A DNA stretch of 64,000 nucleotides from PALSA-607 sp963825425 (GCA_963825425.1 CAWGTF010000010.1:372001-436000); one strand, 5' to 3'. Shown: positions 38,426-48,937, numbered from the stretch's first letter. Notes: generated by a model from the letters alone, not told the origin. Made by a program: numbers and translations.

Positions 38426-39698
38426 GTGCTAGTTCGCGCAGGTCGTGACGATGAGGTGCTCGACTGGCGATGGAAGGGCTTCCCGGCGCTACCTTCCGAG
38501 CAGCGAGTGTCAGACTTCGTGGCCGGCCGCCCGTCACTCTTCGACGCGGGATTCAGCTGGCCGATCGCCGCACTGAGCGCGTCAGCGATCGATAACAACA
38601 TCGGCGTGCTCGCCAGCTGGTGCGAGGACAACGGGCTGCTGCTCGCGCCACACGGAAAGACGACCATGGCCCCTGCCCTGTTCGCCCGCCAGCTGGCAGC
38701 CGGCGCATGGGCAATGACGGCGGCCACACCATGGCAAGTCCGCGTGTATAGAGCCCACGGCGTGCGCCGCGTGCTGCTGGCCAACGAACTGGTCGACATC
38801 GAGTTCATTCGCTGGCTCACCGCCGAACGCGCTGCCGACCCGGACTTCGAGTTCTGTCTGCTACGTCGACTCGGTCGCGGGAGTCGACCTGCTCGGGCGC
38901 GCGCTGGCCGCTAGTGGTGCGACTGATGCGCAACCACTCGGCGTCCTCGTGGAGATGGGGCCCACGGGTGGGCGGACCGGCTGCCGAACCCGCGACGAGG
39001 CACGGGTCGTCGCCCGTGCGGTGCAACGCCACGCGTCGCTGATGCTGATCGGAGTTGCCGGCTTCGAGGGTCCACTTGGGCAGGGCCGCGACGCGAGCAC
39101 GCTGAGCGCTGTTCAGGCGTTCGTGCACGGCCTCGCCGATACGCTGCGCGAGCTGGACGCCGACGCGTTGCTCGATGCGCGGTCGCCTTACTTCATGCTC
39201 ACCTGCGGGGGCAGCGAGCACATCGACGTCGTGACATCGGTGCTTCGCGAGCAGCTGGAGTGTTCGCGGCCAGTTCGCAGTGTTCTGCGCAGTGGCTCGT
39301 ACGTCACACACGACCACGGGCTGTACGCCGAAACGTCATCGCTGGCGTCGCAACTGCGACCAGCGATCGAGGTTTGGTGCCAGGTGCTCTCGCTGCCCGA
39401 GCCCGGGCTCGCTCTGGTCGGTGCCGGTCGTCGCGACGTCTCCTTCGACGCCGGGCTGCCCATCGTGTTGTGGCGCCGATCGGTACGGGGTGGCGACGTC
39501 GTGCCGATCGATGCGCGGGTGACCAAGCTGAACGACCAGCACGCGTTCCTCGATCTCGCGCGGTCCAGCGGCATCGAGGTGGGCGATCTCGTGGCACTCG
39601 GGATCTCGCACCCGTGCACGACGCATGACAAGTGGCAGCTGATGCCGCTACTGGACGACGACCGGCGGGTTATCGACTGCGTGCGCAGCTACTTCTAA
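38426..39698 (+). CDS. Fold-type III PLP enzyme (amino-acid deaminase/D-threonine aldolase-like), one frameshift
   Basis: An alanine-racemase-fold enzyme of about 423 residues. The PLP lysine is in LLAPHGKTTMAPALFARQL. The C-terminal beta domain ends with the metal-site pattern GISHPCTTHDKWQLMPLLDD, as in D-threonine aldolase and D-serine dehydratase relatives. One extra base near 38861 breaks it at FEFCL-YVDSVAGVDLLG. The GTG at 38426 follows the hemerythrin stop by 2 bases; the GTG at 38456 is an alternative. Exact substrate is not known. A shared operon with the hemerythrin gene is likely from the spacing. Confidence 0.85.
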
Positions 39699-39703
39699 GC
39701 AGG

Positions 39704-40393
39704 CTATTTCGTTAACCCGGCGACCACGTTGATGACGATGCCGATGATGACGACGCCGAACAGGTAGGCGAGCAGTGCATGCCGCAGGATTGTCGCCCGC
39801 ATCACCGTCGAAGTCACCTCAGGATCCGACACTTGAAACGTCATGCCGACCGTCAGCGAGATGTAGGCAAAGTCGATGTACTGCGGCTCGTGGTCGGGAA
39901 GCTGATGAAAGTTGATGCCGCCGGCGGTGCCCGCATAGAACAACCTGGCGTACCGCAACGTGTACACCGAGTGCACGACCGCCCATGAAAGGAAGACCGT
40001 CGCCACCGCGAACGCGACGTAGGCAGCTTTCCCGGTGCCCCTGCTGTTGCCACTGGCCGCGATGATGAAGCCAACCCCCACCAGGCTGGCGACGCTGGCG
40101 CCGATGAGCAGCAGGTCGGCGATCGGTCGGGCGGGGTCCTCGCGGACCGCGTGGCTTGCGGTCGTGCGCGGGTCTTGTGGCCAGATCGTCAGCCAGATCC
40201 AGGTCACGATGACCGCAGCCATGATGTCCCAGCCGGCGAGCGCCGCGAAACCCCAACCCCGCGTGACGCCCATGATGAGCGCGCCGATGACTCCCACGAC
40301 TCCGCCGACGGCTATGTGCGTCGTCGTGGACGTGAACGTCGTTGCCGGCTCGCCGGACGACGCCGAAGCCTTGCTTGGTGCCATACCGACCAT
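39704..40393 (-). CDS. DUF1345 membrane protein
   Basis: A membrane protein of 229 residues with about five hydrophobic segments. HIAVGGVVGVIGALIMGV and AALAGWDIMAAVIVTWIWL come first, VHSVYTLRYARLFYAG follows, and the family signature FAYISLTVGMTFQVSDPEVT lies in the last third, then a closing segment LLAYLFGVVIIGIVINVV. Function of the family is unknown. It is convergent with the PLP-enzyme gene, 5 bases apart. The frame is intact. Confidence 0.85.
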   Translation of the reverse strand: MVGMAPSKASASSGEPATTFTSTTTHIAVGGVVGVIGALIMGVTRGWGFAALAGWDIMAAVIVTWIWLTIWPQDPRTTASHAVREDPARPIADLLLIGASVASLVGVGFIIAASGNSRGTGKAAYVAFAVATVFLSWAVVHSVYTLRYARLFYAGTAGGINFHQLPDHEPQYIDFAYISLTVGMTFQVSDPEVTSTVMRATILRHALLAYLFGVVIIGIVINVVAGLTK

Positions 40394-40519
40394 TCATACC
40401 CGCTCCGATGGGCCACGAACGGCAGGCGCCGCCGTCGCGGCACTGCGAGTCCGCCGTCGTCGACCACCTACACTGCGGGGTGACCAGCGCCGCGCGCGCG
40501 GCGCACAGGGGAGTCCGGT

Positions 40520-41432
40520 GTGATCGAAGCAGCAGGCCTCGGCAAGCGGTTCGGCGACCGCCGTGCCGTCGACAACCTTTCGTTCGCTGTCCAGCCTGGT
40601 GTCGTCACGGGCTTTCTGGGTCCGAACGGCGCCGGGAAGTCGACGACGATGCGCTTGATGCTCGGTCTCGACCGCGGCGAAGGTGTCACCCGATTCGACG
40701 GACAGCGCTACCGCGACATTGCGCACCCCATGCGTCGGGTTGGCGTGCTGCTCGAAGCGAAGGCCTTCCATCCGACCCGCACCGCGCGCAACCACCTGCG
40801 CATGCTCGCGGCGGCGAACCAGATACCGATCCGCCGCGTCGACGAGGTGCTCGGGTTGGTGGGGCTCGACACGGTCGCGCGGAAGAAGCCAAAGTCGTTC
40901 TCGTTGGGAATGGGGCAACGCCTTGGTCTCGCGGCGGCATTGCTCGGCGAGCCTGACATCTTGCTGCTCGACGAACCGGCGAACGGGCTCGACCCCCAGG
41001 GCATCAACTGGCTCCGCGACTTTCTCAAGGCGTATGCCGCTCGCGGGCGCACCGTCCTCGCGTCGAGCCACCTGCTTGCCGAGATGGAGTTGATGGCCGA
41101 CCACCTGATCGTCATCGGTCGTGGTCGGCTACTCGCTGACACGCCGATCGCCGACTTCGTGGCTCGGTCATCGCACACGAGCATCGTGGTGCGCAGCCCC
41201 GAGGCAGCACGGTTGGCCGAACTGCTCGTCGCGCGCGGGGCGACCGTCGCTGCCCGAAGGTGACGGTCGGCTTTCGCTTACCGGGCCGACGCAGGAGCAG
41301 GTCGGCGACCTCGCCTTTGCCGAACGGGTGCCGTTGCACGAGCTCACCACCCGCACGGCGACGCTCGAGGAAGCGTTCCTCGAAGCGACTGCGGGCGCGC
41401 AGGAATTCGAGACGACCGGGGGACTCGGATGA
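40520..41432 (+). CDS. ABC transporter ATP-binding protein (ABC-2 type), one frameshift
   Basis: An ABC ATPase of about 303 residues after repair. Walker A is GPNGAGKST, the signature region is SLGMGQRLGLAAALLGEPDI, Walker B is LLLDEPANGLDPQG, and the switch histidine follows in ASSHLLAEM. One extra base near 41249 brings an early TGA; removing it restores a C-terminal domain (PEGDGRLSLTGPTQEQVG, RTATLEEAFLEATAGA). The start GTG has GGGGAG upstream. It overlaps the permease gene as ATGA. Confidence 0.9.
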
Positions 41433-42223
41433 GGGGCGCGCTGCGCTACGAATGGATGCGGCTGCGCACGCTGCGGTCGACCTGGTGGCTCACCGGCCTG
41501 TCGTTGCTCGTCGCGGGGCTGCTCGGTCTCCCGGCCCTAGGGCTGAAGGGCGACGCTGACGGTCACAGACTACGGAGACATCATCACCGGCGGCGGCGGC
41601 GGGGCGGTATTCCTCGTCTCGATCCTGCTGTCGATGATCGGAATCTTTGCCATCGGCCACGAATACCGCTACGGAACGATCCGGCCAACGCTCAGCGCGT
41701 TACCGCGCCGTTCGAACGTGATGGCTGCCAAGGTTCTCGTCGTCACCGCCTACGTGTTCGTCGTGGCGCTCATTGGTCTTCGTGCTGCGTACGCGGTCGC
41801 GCTAGCGATTCTCGGCCATCGGCTCACTCGAGCTCGGCCTGTTCCCGACACCGATGGCGCGCGTGTGGGTCGGATCGATCGTCTACATCGTCATCTTCGC
41901 GCTCGTCGGACTCGCGCTCTCCGGGCTCTTCCGCAACATCCCGGCCGCGATCGTGACGGTGATCTTGATGCCGCTGCTCGTGGAGAACATCCTTCGCGGG
42001 CTGCTCGGTCTGCACGTGTTCCATTCCATTCGCGGGTTCGCGAAGGCGCTGCCGTTCTCCTCCGGAATGCAGATCTTCCGCTATCAACCAGTCGACCAAT
42101 GGCAACGGCGGCGGCGGTTCTCAAGCGGTGCCGAGCCCGGTCGACGGCCTGCTGGTCTTCCTCGCGTTTCTCGCGATCGTCCTCGGCCTGTCGTGGTTCT
42201 TGTTCGAGAAGCGCGACGCCTAA
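41429..42223 (+). CDS. ABC-2 type transporter permease, three frameshifts
   Basis: The membrane partner of the preceding ATPase, about 264 residues after repair. It begins MRGALRYEWMRLRTLRSTWW with the first membrane segment, then IGHEYRYGTIRPTLSALPRR, a conserved stretch of this family. Membrane segments at VVALIGLRAAYAVALAILG, SIVYIVIFALVGLALSGLF and VFLAFLAIVLGLSWFLFEKR follow. Extra bases near 41554, 41820 and 42097 interrupt the frame. It belongs to the BcrB/NosY-like exporters, and the substrate is not evident. Confidence 0.82.
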
Positions 42224-42252
42224 GCGTCGGCGCTCGTCCGAAGGAGTTGTTG

Positions 42253-43038
42253 GTGCGGCACCCCAGTTCGCGACTGCGGTTGCTACCTGCGCTCGTCCTT
42301 GCCATCGTTGCGGTCGACGTGAGCGCCTGCGCGAGCGCAAAGAGTCGCGCCGCGACCACGCCGACGACAGTCGGTGGCACGATCAGCTGCGCGTACTCAC
42401 CGGCCGGCCAGCCAGCTGCGCGATCCGTCGGCAAGCCGCCAACCCGCGCATCGCAGCTCGGTACGCCCACCGCGACGTTGACGACGAACCAGGGTGCCAT
42501 CGTCATCAAGTTGGATGCCGCGAAGGCACCGTGCACGGTCAACTCCTTCATCTATCTCGCGGGCAAGAAGTATTTCGACGCGACACCGTGCCATCGCCTG
42601 ACAACCGCTGGCATCTTCGTGTTGCAATGCGGAGATCCGACCGGCACGGGTGGTGGCGGCCCCGGCTATCAGTTCGCCGACGAGAACCTGAACGGAGCCG
42701 TCTATCCCGCTGGCACAGTGGCAATGGCCAATGCTGGCCCGGGCACCAATGGCAGCCAGTTCTTCCTCGTTTACGCCGACACCACGCTCGCTCCGAGCTA
42801 CACGCCGTTCGGCACAATCACCGGCGGCCTGGCCGTGATCCAGAAGATCGCGGCTGGCGGATCCGACAACAGCAACGGCCAGGGCGACGGCAAGCCGAAC
42901 GTGCCGGTTCAGATCACCAACGTCAGTGTTGCGACGAGCTACGCCGCGGCAGCGTCGGTGTCACCGATGTCGCCCGTCAACTGGCGCTCGACCTCGATGT
43001 CGATCACAGCACCGAGCAACACAATGAAGACGCAGTAG
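42253..43038 (+). CDS. Cyclophilin-type peptidyl-prolyl isomerase, lipoprotein
   Basis: A secreted cyclophilin of 261 residues. The N-terminus has a hydrophobic segment ending in the lipobox-like VSACAS. The domain shows APCTVNSFIYLAGKKYFD, CHRLTTAGIFVLQCGDPTGT and TNGSQFFLVYADTTLAPSYT; the usual FHR of the active site is replaced here by CHR. The C-terminal 30 residues overlap the convergent YihY gene by 100 bases and look unlike the family, so a late frameshift is possible. AAGGAG at 42241-42246 precedes the GTG. Confidence 0.87.
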   Translation: MRHPSSRLRLLPALVLAIVAVDVSACASAKSRAATTPTTVGGTISCAYSPAGQPAARSVGKPPTRASQLGTPTATLTTNQGAIVIKLDAAKAPCTVNSFIYLAGKKYFDATPCHRLTTAGIFVLQCGDPTGTGGGGPGYQFADENLNGAVYPAGTVAMANAGPGTNGSQFFLVYADTTLAPSYTPFGTITGGLAVIQKIAAGGSDNSNGQGDGKPNVPVQITNVSVATSYAAAASVSPMSPVNWRSTSMSITAPSNTMKTQ

Positions 43039-43838
43039 TAGAGCCACAACATCAAGATGACGATGCCGCCTAGGGTGCCGTACGTCTTGTTGTAGTGCGC
43101 GAAGAAGCGCACGTACAGCGAGAACCCGATGCTCGCCAACACGACGAACACCGTCGAGAACACCGCACCCGCCGAGGCCCACCGCCAGTTGACGGACGTC
43201 TTCGGCGGCGCCATCCAATACAGCGCTGCGATCGCCGCAGTGAGGATGACTGCGAGTACGACCCACTCACCGATGTCGAACGCCAGACGCCACAGTGTGT
43301 TGTGTACCAGGTGCCGGATCGCGGGGGCGATACCGATCGCGGCCAGCGCAATCGCAGCGACGACGATGACCCCGAGACTCGCCAGGAGCGAAAGACCGCG
43401 CAGCTTGAGGTAGCCACGCGTCTCCTCCTGCTCATAAGCCGCGGTGATCGCCTTGATCAACGTCCGAACGCCGGCGGAGACCGCCCACAAGACCGCGACG
43501 AGCCCGACCACCAGGCCGAGCCCGAGTTGTTGATGACTGGTGCCGGTCAGTCCGGCGAGCCAGTTCGTGACGACCTCGCGCGTCGACGGTGACAACGAGC
43601 CACCAAGTTTGGTGACCTCTTTCGTCACTTGCGCCGGACTGGCCACGATGCCGTAGATCGTGACCATCGCGATGATGGCCGGAAAGATCGAGAGAATGGC
43701 CCAAAAGGCGGTCCCGGCCGCGAGTATCGCGAGGTTCCTGTCGACGATCTGTTGGCGAACACGAGCCGCGATGGCACGCCAACTCGGCACGGCTCGCGGA
43801 TCGACCGACCGTTGGTGGGTGCGGCGGTTAGCCCTCAC
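42939..43838 (-). CDS. YihY/BrkB-family membrane protein
   Basis: A membrane protein of 299 residues with six hydrophobic segments. The N-terminal AAGTAFWAILSIFPAIIAMV, the EQEETRGYLKLRGLSLLASL stretch and RFFAHYNKTYGTLGGIVILM are the family hallmarks; it closes with WLYYCVFIVLLGAVIDIEVE. The family was once annotated as RNase BN, which is incorrect; its role is unknown. The basic N-terminal tail is cytoplasmic. It converges on the cyclophilin gene with a 100-base overlap. The frame is intact. Confidence 0.9.
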   Translation of the reverse strand: MRANRRTHQRSVDPRAVPSWRAIAARVRQQIVDRNLAILAAGTAFWAILSIFPAIIAMVTIYGIVASPAQVTKEVTKLGGSLSPSTREVVTNWLAGLTGTSHQQLGLGLVVGLVAVLWAVSAGVRTLIKAITAAYEQEETRGYLKLRGLSLLASLGVIVVAAIALAAIGIAPAIRHLVHNTLWRLAFDIGEWVVLAVILTAAIAALYWMAPPKTSVNWRWASAGAVFSTVFVVLASIGFSLYVRFFAHYNKTYGTLGGIVILMLWLYYCVFIVLLGAVIDIEVERQLTGDIGDTDAAAA

Positions 43839-44016
43839 GAAAGTTTGCTCCTCGCCGTCCCATCATGCAGGTGCCGTATCATGACAGCACCGAAGGGGAG
43901 TAGCCCTCGCGTCTGCGGCCGTCAACACGGTGCCTCCACAGGTACCCGGCCAGCGGCGGTCCGTCACGGATCGCGGTCAGACCTTCGGCGACCGATGGTT
44001 GCCGGAGGAAATGACC

Positions 44017-44277
44017 ATGATTGCTCGTTTGAACAACACGCCCGTATGGTTGCGCCGGCCCGTCGTCACTCTGGTCGGCGTGGTTCTGATCGCGGTCGGG
44101 GTCGTGCTTCTGGTCCTTCCCGGCCCTGGGCTGCTGGTCATGGCGTTCGGCCTCGCGGTCCTGGCCACCGAGTATCCGGCAGCGCAGCGGCTGCTCGACC
44201 GCATCAAGCGGTCGATGCCCGTCGCCGCAGCTCGTAGTCGGTGGACGCAGCTTCGCACTCGCAGTCAGCGCAGCTGA
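44017..44277 (+). CDS. PGPGW-type small membrane protein
   Basis: An 86-residue protein with two hydrophobic segments around the motif VLLVLPGPGLLVMAFGLAVLA, which defines the PGPGW/TIGR02611 family of unknown function. A basic C-terminus follows (RIKRSMPVAAARSRW). GGAGGA at 44004-44009 lies 7 bases before the ATG at 44017, which I prefer to the ATG at 44011. The next gene starts 8 bases after its stop. Confidence 0.82.
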   Translation: MIARLNNTPVWLRRPVVTLVGVVLIAVGVVLLVLPGPGLLVMAFGLAVLATEYPAAQRLLDRIKRSMPVAAARSRWTQLRTRSQRS

Positions 44278-44284
44278 GAAGCGG

Positions 44285-45100
44285 GTGCGGCTTCGAGCGC
44301 GGCCGGCGACGCCGCTGACGCTGGCGTACGGGATCGATGCGAGCCAGGTGGCAGACCTTCACCTGCCAACCGAGAGCAGCACGGACGGCGCGCCATGGCC
44401 GGTTGTGGTGGTGATTCACGGCGGCTACTGGGGCTCCGGATACGGCCGATCACTCGGTACCGGCTTGGCGACCGATCTCGCGAAGCACGGGGTTGCTGCC
44501 TGGAACATCGAGTACCGGCGGGTCGGCAACGGCGGCGGCTGGCCTGCAACGTTGCTCGACGTCGCACGGGCAATTGACGCCCTTGCTGACATCGCCGCGC
44601 CCGCTGCTGGTGGGCGTCTCGACCTCGATCGCGTCGTCACAGTTGGGCATTCAGCCGGTGGGCAACTCGCGATGTGGCTGGCCGGTCGGCACAAGCTTCA
44701 ACCGGACGCTCCAGGTGGGCGGCCGGAGGTCCGCGTCCGCGGTGTCGTCGCCCAGGCGGGTGTGCTCGACCTCGTGCGCGGGGCAGCCGTGGGGTTGGGC
44801 AACGGCGCGGTCGTGCGGTTTCTGGGCGGCACGCCAGAGCAGGTTCCGGAGCGCTACGCGCACGCGTCGCCCTACGAGCTGCTGCCGATCGGCGTCCCGT
44901 CGACCTTGGTCCACGGGACGAAGGACAAGGTCGTACCGATCGACCAAAGTGATCGTTACGCCGTCGCGGCGATCGCTGCCGGTGACACGGTCGACGAGCA
45001 ACGACTCAAGGGCGTCGACCATTTCGCGCCGATCGACCATCGGATGCGTGCCTGGGCGACCTGCCGAATGGCGGCGCTGAGTTACGCGCGTCCCGCCTGA
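44285..45100 (+). CDS. Alpha/beta hydrolase (kynurenine formamidase/BD-FAE-like)
   Basis: A hydrolase of 271 residues. The oxyanion-hole motif is VVVIHGGYWGSGYGRSLG, the nucleophile serine is in VVTVGHSAGGQLAMWLAGR, and the catalytic aspartate and histidine lie in LVHGTKDKVVPIDQS and GVDHFAPIDH. The HGGYW motif and GHSAGG are typical of kynurenine formamidase-like and BD-FAE esterases, although the substrate is not settled. It may form an operon with the PGPGW gene. The GTG start has GAGAAGCGG just upstream. The frame is intact. Confidence 0.86.
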   Translation: MRLRARPATPLTLAYGIDASQVADLHLPTESSTDGAPWPVVVVIHGGYWGSGYGRSLGTGLATDLAKHGVAAWNIEYRRVGNGGGWPATLLDVARAIDALADIAAPAAGGRLDLDRVVTVGHSAGGQLAMWLAGRHKLQPDAPGGRPEVRVRGVVAQAGVLDLVRGAAVGLGNGAVVRFLGGTPEQVPERYAHASPYELLPIGVPSTLVHGTKDKVVPIDQSDRYAVAAIAAGDTVDEQRLKGVDHFAPIDHRMRAWATCRMAALSYARPA

Positions 45101-45115
45101 AGCATGTGCCGATAA

Positions 45116-45143
45116 GTGACATTATGTAAAGTAGGCGTATCCT
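45116..45143 (+). promoter_or_regulatory. Candidate sigma-70-type promoter upstream of the propeller gene
   Basis: GTGACA (45116-45121) and TATCCT (45138-45143) are spaced by 16 bases within an AT-rich patch that stands out in this genome. They resemble TTGACA and TATAAT. The start codon is 133 bases further on, leaving a long leader with a run of seven G's near 45265-45271. Confidence 0.4.
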
Positions 45144-45275
45144 CGAGTCCCCCTCGGTTCTCCCCGCGATACTTATTGCCCGGACCGAACTTTTCGGAGA
45201 GTATGCCCGCAGATACGGACTCACCGGTGTCAATCGAGACCGGCGCGGAGCAAGAGTTAGCCCGGGGGGGACACC

Positions 45276-46598
45276 ATGCGTAAGGCGATGTCTGCGGTCA
45301 CGGTCTGTGTCAGTGTCGGCGGATTGCTCATGACGGCGCCTGGCCTGGCTACAGCGGCCACGGCAGCAACCAGCGCGAGCGACCTGCAGTGCCATCGACG
45401 CACCGAAGGCCATGAACGATCTGCCGGCCTCCGCCGACTGCAGCTACCGGCGGGCACCCGCGCGACCGCAGGCCGTGCGGCCGAATACGTCGCCGGTCTC
45501 CCCGACCACCCCGATCAGCGGTCCCCTGACCTTCGACCGGACCAACGGCGACATCCTGGCGATCACGAAGGTCGACGGAGCAGCGACCGGCGAGCTGGCC
45601 TTTGGTGGCAACTTCAGCGCGGTCATCACCACTGATGGCGTGTCGCACAGTGCGAAGAACTTTGCGATCGTGTCTGAGTCGACTGGGGCGGTCCTTTACG
45701 CCGGCAACGCGAATTCCTACGTTCGCTCGATCACCAGCCTGAACGGCGTCACCTACGTCGGTGGCGACTTCAGTTCGTTCGGTGGCCAGAGCCGCTCGCA
45801 CGCGGCCGCGCTGTCGGCAACGTTTGGTGTGACGTCATGGAACCCGAAGCCGAGTGCAACGGTTCGTGCCCTCGCCGCCGCCGGTAGCACCGTCTTCATG
45901 GGCGGCAGCTTCAGCGCCGTGCGCGCCGTGTCGTCCTCGACGGGCTCGACGATCTGGTCGAAGTCGACCAGCAGCGGTGACGTGCACTCCCTGCTCGCCA
46001 CCAACGGAACGTTGTACGCCGGCGGCCTGTTCGAGAAGTACAACGGCACCACCCAGCACGGGCTTGTCGAGATCAACCCGAGTTCCGGTTCTTTGGTGTC
46101 CGCGTTCAACGCCCACCTTCGGGCCGACACCGGCGTCGGGTCAGTACGGCCAGTACGACGGTGAAGAGATCATCTCGCTGTCTGTCGGCCCCAACACCGG
46201 CGAGATCCTCGTCGGCAGTGGCGGACACGCCCCTGCCCGGCCACGCATCGAATGAGGCCATCTTGATGAACGCCACCACCGGGGCGCGGGTGTGGACGAC
46301 GTCGACCATCGGTGACTGCCAGGGCATCGGCCTCGTCGGCTCGACCGTGATCGCGGGCTACCACCGCAACGTGGCCAACACGACAACCCCGTTCCCGTAC
46401 TTCGCCACCCAGCTGGAGTTGTCGAACGGACAACTGACGACGTGGGATCCGGGGATCACCGGCAACCAGTTGAACGCGGACGGCGGCAACAACGGCGTGC
46501 AGGCGATCTACGTCGACCAGAGCACGCACACGCTCTTCCTGGCCGGCGCGTTCACCAGCCCTTCCAGCCACAAGTCGTTGATCGCGTTCAGCTTCTAG
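45276..46598 (+). CDS. Secreted beta-propeller-like protein, three frameshifts
   Basis: A secreted protein of about 440 residues. The signal peptide (AVTVCVSVGGLLMTAPGLATA) is followed by six or more propeller-like repeats with the pattern VTYVGGDFSSFGGQSRSHAA, VFMGGSFSAVRAV, and TLYAGGLFEKYNG. These resemble delta-60/Kelch-like repeats of secreted actinobacterial proteins; no catalytic motif is visible. Extra bases near 45390, 46141 and 46223 break the frame; the last part ends HTLFLAGAFTSPSSHKSLIA. The ATG at 45276 follows a G-rich run. The role is unknown. Confidence 0.75.
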
Positions 46599-46599
46599 G

Positions 46600-47863
46600 T
46601 CAGCTGGTCGATCGACTGAGCTCCAAGACGTCGCTCAGCCGGCCGGCCAGGAACGCGCGCTCCAGTTCGTTGTCGGCGAGAGCGATCGCCGACCGGTAAG
46701 CCTCGGCTGCCTCGGCGAATCGGTCGAGCCGCCGCAACAGGTCTGCGCGGGTGGCCGGGCAGGTACCGGTACCCGGCCAGTCGCCCTGACGCGTCGAGTG
46801 CGTCGACCTCGTCGAGTGCGGCCTGCGCTCCGTCGACCATCAACACGGCGACGCAGCGGTTCAGGGCGACCACCGGAGACGGCCAACGCCGAAGGAGCTC
46901 GTCGTAGAGCTCGAGAACCTGCGGCCAATCGGTCTCCGCGTAGCTAGGAGCCTCCGCATGGACGGCCGCAATTGCTGCCTGCACTGCGAATCGGCCGGCT
47001 CCCCCGCCGCGCAACGCGTTGACGACAAGCGCGAGACCTTCAGCGATCTGTGCACGGTCCCATTGCGTGCGATCTTGCTCCTCGAGCAACAGCAGCCGAC
47101 CCGCCGCATCGACGCGGGTACGTCGGCGCGCATCGGTCAACAGGATCAGTGCAAGCAGCCCCCGCACCTCGCGCTCATCGGGCATCAGCACGAGCAGCAT
47201 CCGCGCCAACCCGACCGATCGATCAACCAGGTCGGCACGGACGAGGTACTCCCCCGCAGGCGCGGTGTGCCCGGTCGTAAAGAGCAGATGGACGACGGTC
47301 AGCACCGCATCGAGACGGTCCGGCAGCTCGGCGGAATCTGGTACGCGGTACGGGATGCGCGCCAATGCGATCTTCTTCTTCGCACGTGTTACGCGGGCCG
47401 CCATCGTGGGCTCCGGTACCAGGAATACCTGCGCGATCTCAGCAGTCGTGAGACCACATACCAGCCGCAGGGTCAACGCGACCTGAGCTTCGCGACCCAG
47501 CGCCGGGTGGCAGCAGGTGAACACCAGTCGCAACCGGTCGTCAGGAATCAGATCAGCGTCCTGTTCGTCGGCCGGCGCGACGTCGGGTTCGACGAGCAAC
47601 GGCAGCTTCCCGCGCAAGGTCTGGTTACGGCGGTGGATGTCCACGGCCCGATGGCGAGCCGCTGTCGTGAGCCACGCCGCCGGGTTGCTCGGGATGCCGT
47701 CGCGGGTCCACGCATCCAGCGCTGAGACGTAGGCGTCCTGCACACACTCCTCGGCAAGGTCGATGTCGCCGGCGACGCGCGCCGTCGCAGCGAGCACGAA
47801 TGCCCACTCGCGACGATGCGCGTCGGCGACTGCCCGATGTACCTCGTCGGACGGAGTGGTCAC
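46600..47863 (-). CDS. ECF sigma factor of the ECF42 type, one frameshift
   Basis: A sigma factor of about 420 residues. The sigma-2 and sigma-4 regions (DIDLAEECVQDAYVSALDAW and LTLRLVCGLTTAEIAQVFLV) are followed by a long DUF6596/TPR-like C-terminal extension (RRWPSPVVALNRCVAVLMVD). That extension and the YCII partner identify ECF42, which works without a classical anti-sigma factor. One extra base near 46756 shifts the frame after YRYLP; restored, it ends ALADNELERAFLAGRLSDVL. The start overlaps the upstream YCII stop as GTGA. Confidence 0.88.
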
Positions 47864-48207
47864 CCGCCGGTGAGATCCATGATCGGACGGACTTCAACGC
47901 CGCCAAAGGGAGCTGGGCACAGTTTCGAGATGGCCAGCGCCTGGTCAAGGTCTGCGGCCTCGATCAGGTAGTAGCCGCCGAGCGCTTCCTTCGTCTCGAC
48001 GAACGGACCATCCGTCACGATGTCGTCACGGATCGACGTCGCCGTTGTCGTGGGCTGCAGGGCGTTGCCACCGAGCATCGTGCCGCCCAGCGCCGGGATC
48101 TGCTCCGCGAATCGGGTGTGCGCTTTCATCGTGGTAGCGAAGTCCTCGGCAGAAGCAGTCGCGTAGCCCTCTTCGTTCTCGTAGATCAGGATCAGGTATT
48201 GCGCCAT
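47860..48207 (-). CDS. YCII/DGPF-domain protein
   Basis: A 115-residue YCII-related protein with MAQYLILIYENEEGYATASA, the DGPFVETKEALGGYYLIEA motif that names the DGPF family, and GGVEVRPIMDL at the end. DGPF genes are the standard neighbours of ECF42 sigma genes and are thought to be part of the regulated unit. It is coupled to the sigma gene by a 4-base overlap. The frame is intact. Confidence 0.88.
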   Translation of the reverse strand: MAQYLILIYENEEGYATASAEDFATTMKAHTRFAEQIPALGGTMLGGNALQPTTTATSIRDDIVTDGPFVETKEALGGYYLIEAADLDQALAISKLCPAPFGGVEVRPIMDLTGG

Positions 48208-48366
48208 TGGTGTTCCTCCGCGAACGGTGCGCTCAGACGTGCATGGACATCAAGACGACGAACGGCGACATCCGGAATCGACAGCTGCCACATCCGATTG
48301 TGCCCGAGCCCATGGCGACCGCCCGACGGACGCCTGCGTCTCGCATGCCGTCGATAGGCTGACGCC

Positions 48367-48937
48367 GTGATTGTGCTCGCGCTTGTGCTGAGCGCGGTTG
48401 CCGTTGGCCTCGACAATTTCGCTGCTGCGATTGGTATCGGCATGTCCGGCGTCGATGCCCGCACCCGATTGCGGGTGGCCGTCATCTTCGGCCTATTCGA
48501 GGCGACCATGCCTCTTGTCGGTCTGCTCATCGGACACAGTTCTGCGCACAGTCTCGGGCAGGCCACGCGATACGTAGGCGGCGGCCTGCTGGCTGCGGCC
48601 GGGCTGTGGTCGCTGGTGGAGGCGCTTCGCACCGACGGCGAAGATGCGACAGACGATCGCGACACCTTGCAGAAGGCCGGACGAAGGTCCGGGAGCGCTT
48701 CTGGTGTCCGGATTCGCATTGTCGATCGACAATCTCGTCATCGGGTTCGGGCTCGGTGTGACGAAGACGCCGCTGGTGGCTTCGGTGCTCGTCTTCGCGA
48801 TCGTGAGCGTCGGCCTGAGCCTTGCCGGTCTTGAACTCGGTGCGTCCCTTGGCGCGCGGATGCAAGGACGCGCCGAATGGGTCGCTGGCGTGGTGTTGAT
48901 CGCCGTCGGAGTGCTGATCGCCGCGAATCTGTTCTAG
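48367..48937 (+). CDS. mntP: Manganese efflux protein MntP, one frameshift
   Basis: A six-segment membrane exporter of manganese, about 189 residues. The conserved aspartates are in VGLDNFAAAIGIGMSGVD and, in the second half, FALSIDNLVIGFGLGVTKTP, showing the internal repeat of the family. One extra base near 48694 separates the halves in the central loop. It ends VLIAVGVLIAANLF. No manganese riboswitch could be recognised in the 159 bases upstream. The stop lies in a duplicated 15-bp unit. Confidence 0.87.

Noticed and set aside
42939..43038. Cyclophilin gene ending earlier through a frameshift
   Set aside because: I looked for a stop near 42940 in the other frames that would remove the 100-base overlap with the YihY gene and found none, so the overlap is left as read.
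48208..48366. Manganese (yybP-ykoY) riboswitch before mntP
   Set aside because: No recognisable conserved loops were found in the short upstream region.
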